Part shown: positions 5,876 through 5,893 of the stretch, one piece after another
How positions within the stretch are numbered: position 1 is the first letter of the stretch
Layout of the letters: the number at the start of each line of letters is the position of its first letter
Assembly: GCA_003451635.1 (NCBI GenBank)
Contig: DMAT01000397.1
Location: forward strand, 1 to 5,893
Length of the DNA stretch: 5,893 nucleotides
Origin: Syntrophus sp. (in: bacteria)
GTDB lineage: Bacteria > Desulfobacterota > Syntrophia > Syntrophales > UBA8958
Direction: 5' to 3'
Translations under genes and position numbers: made by a program
The notes under the pieces: generated by a model
The model's input: the letters and a program-made list of their open reading frames with translations, nothing else
Databases searched by the model: none
Told to the model about the DNA's origin: nothing

Positions 5876-5893
5876 GAGGCCTTTCCTTGCCGA

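Overview
The window holds six protein genes. One lies on the + strand and is cut by the left edge (mutM/fpg). Five lie on the - strand: a four-gene restriction-modification operon, and upstream of it a two-gene operon coding for a zincin-like protein and a TPR protein. No RNA gene, CRISPR array, transposase or integrase is visible. The gene content is bacterial, but nothing fixes the lineage. The mutM part looks clearly richer in G+C than the restriction-modification block, which fits a horizontally acquired cassette inserted downstream of a housekeeping repair gene.

Layout. Positions 2-757 (+): formamidopyrimidine-DNA glycosylase, missing about 8 N-terminal residues. 758-829: short convergent gap. 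4030 down to 830 (-): Dcm-type cytosine-C5 methyltransferase with an N-terminal helix-turn-helix, then a 79-residue unknown protein, then a Vsr mismatch endonuclease, then a 438-residue endonuclease with an MvaI/BcnI-type catalytic core. Each of these genes overlaps the next, by 55, 4 and 19 bp, so they form one tightly coupled unit with the methyltransferase first. 4031-4265: intergenic region rich in short inverted repeats, probably the operon's control region. 5054-4266 (-): TPR protein. 5875-5069 (-): protein with an HExxH motif, 14 nt upstream of the TPR gene.

How the genes fit together. The methyltransferase resembles E. coli Dcm/M.EcoRII even in its target-recognition region, so CCWGG is the likely target, with m5C at the inner C. 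Vsr would repair the T:G mismatches that arise when m5C deaminates at those sites. The nuclease core belongs to the family containing MvaI (CCWGG) and BcnI (CCSGG). A hand scan finds one CCWGG site in 830-4030 but seven CCSGG locations, which fits CCWGG as the shared target.

Most interesting points. First, MvaI and BcnI themselves are paired with N4-cytosine methyltransferases, and MvaI is known to cut Dcm-methylated DNA, so pairing this core with a C5 enzyme raises the question of how self-DNA is protected. Second, the nuclease carries an extra N-terminal region of about 165-180 residues with a motif resembling the EcoRII effector domain. Third, a well-translated unknown small protein sits between methyltransferase and Vsr. 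Fourth, an uncharacterised HExxH/TPR gene pair lies next to the restriction-modification operon.
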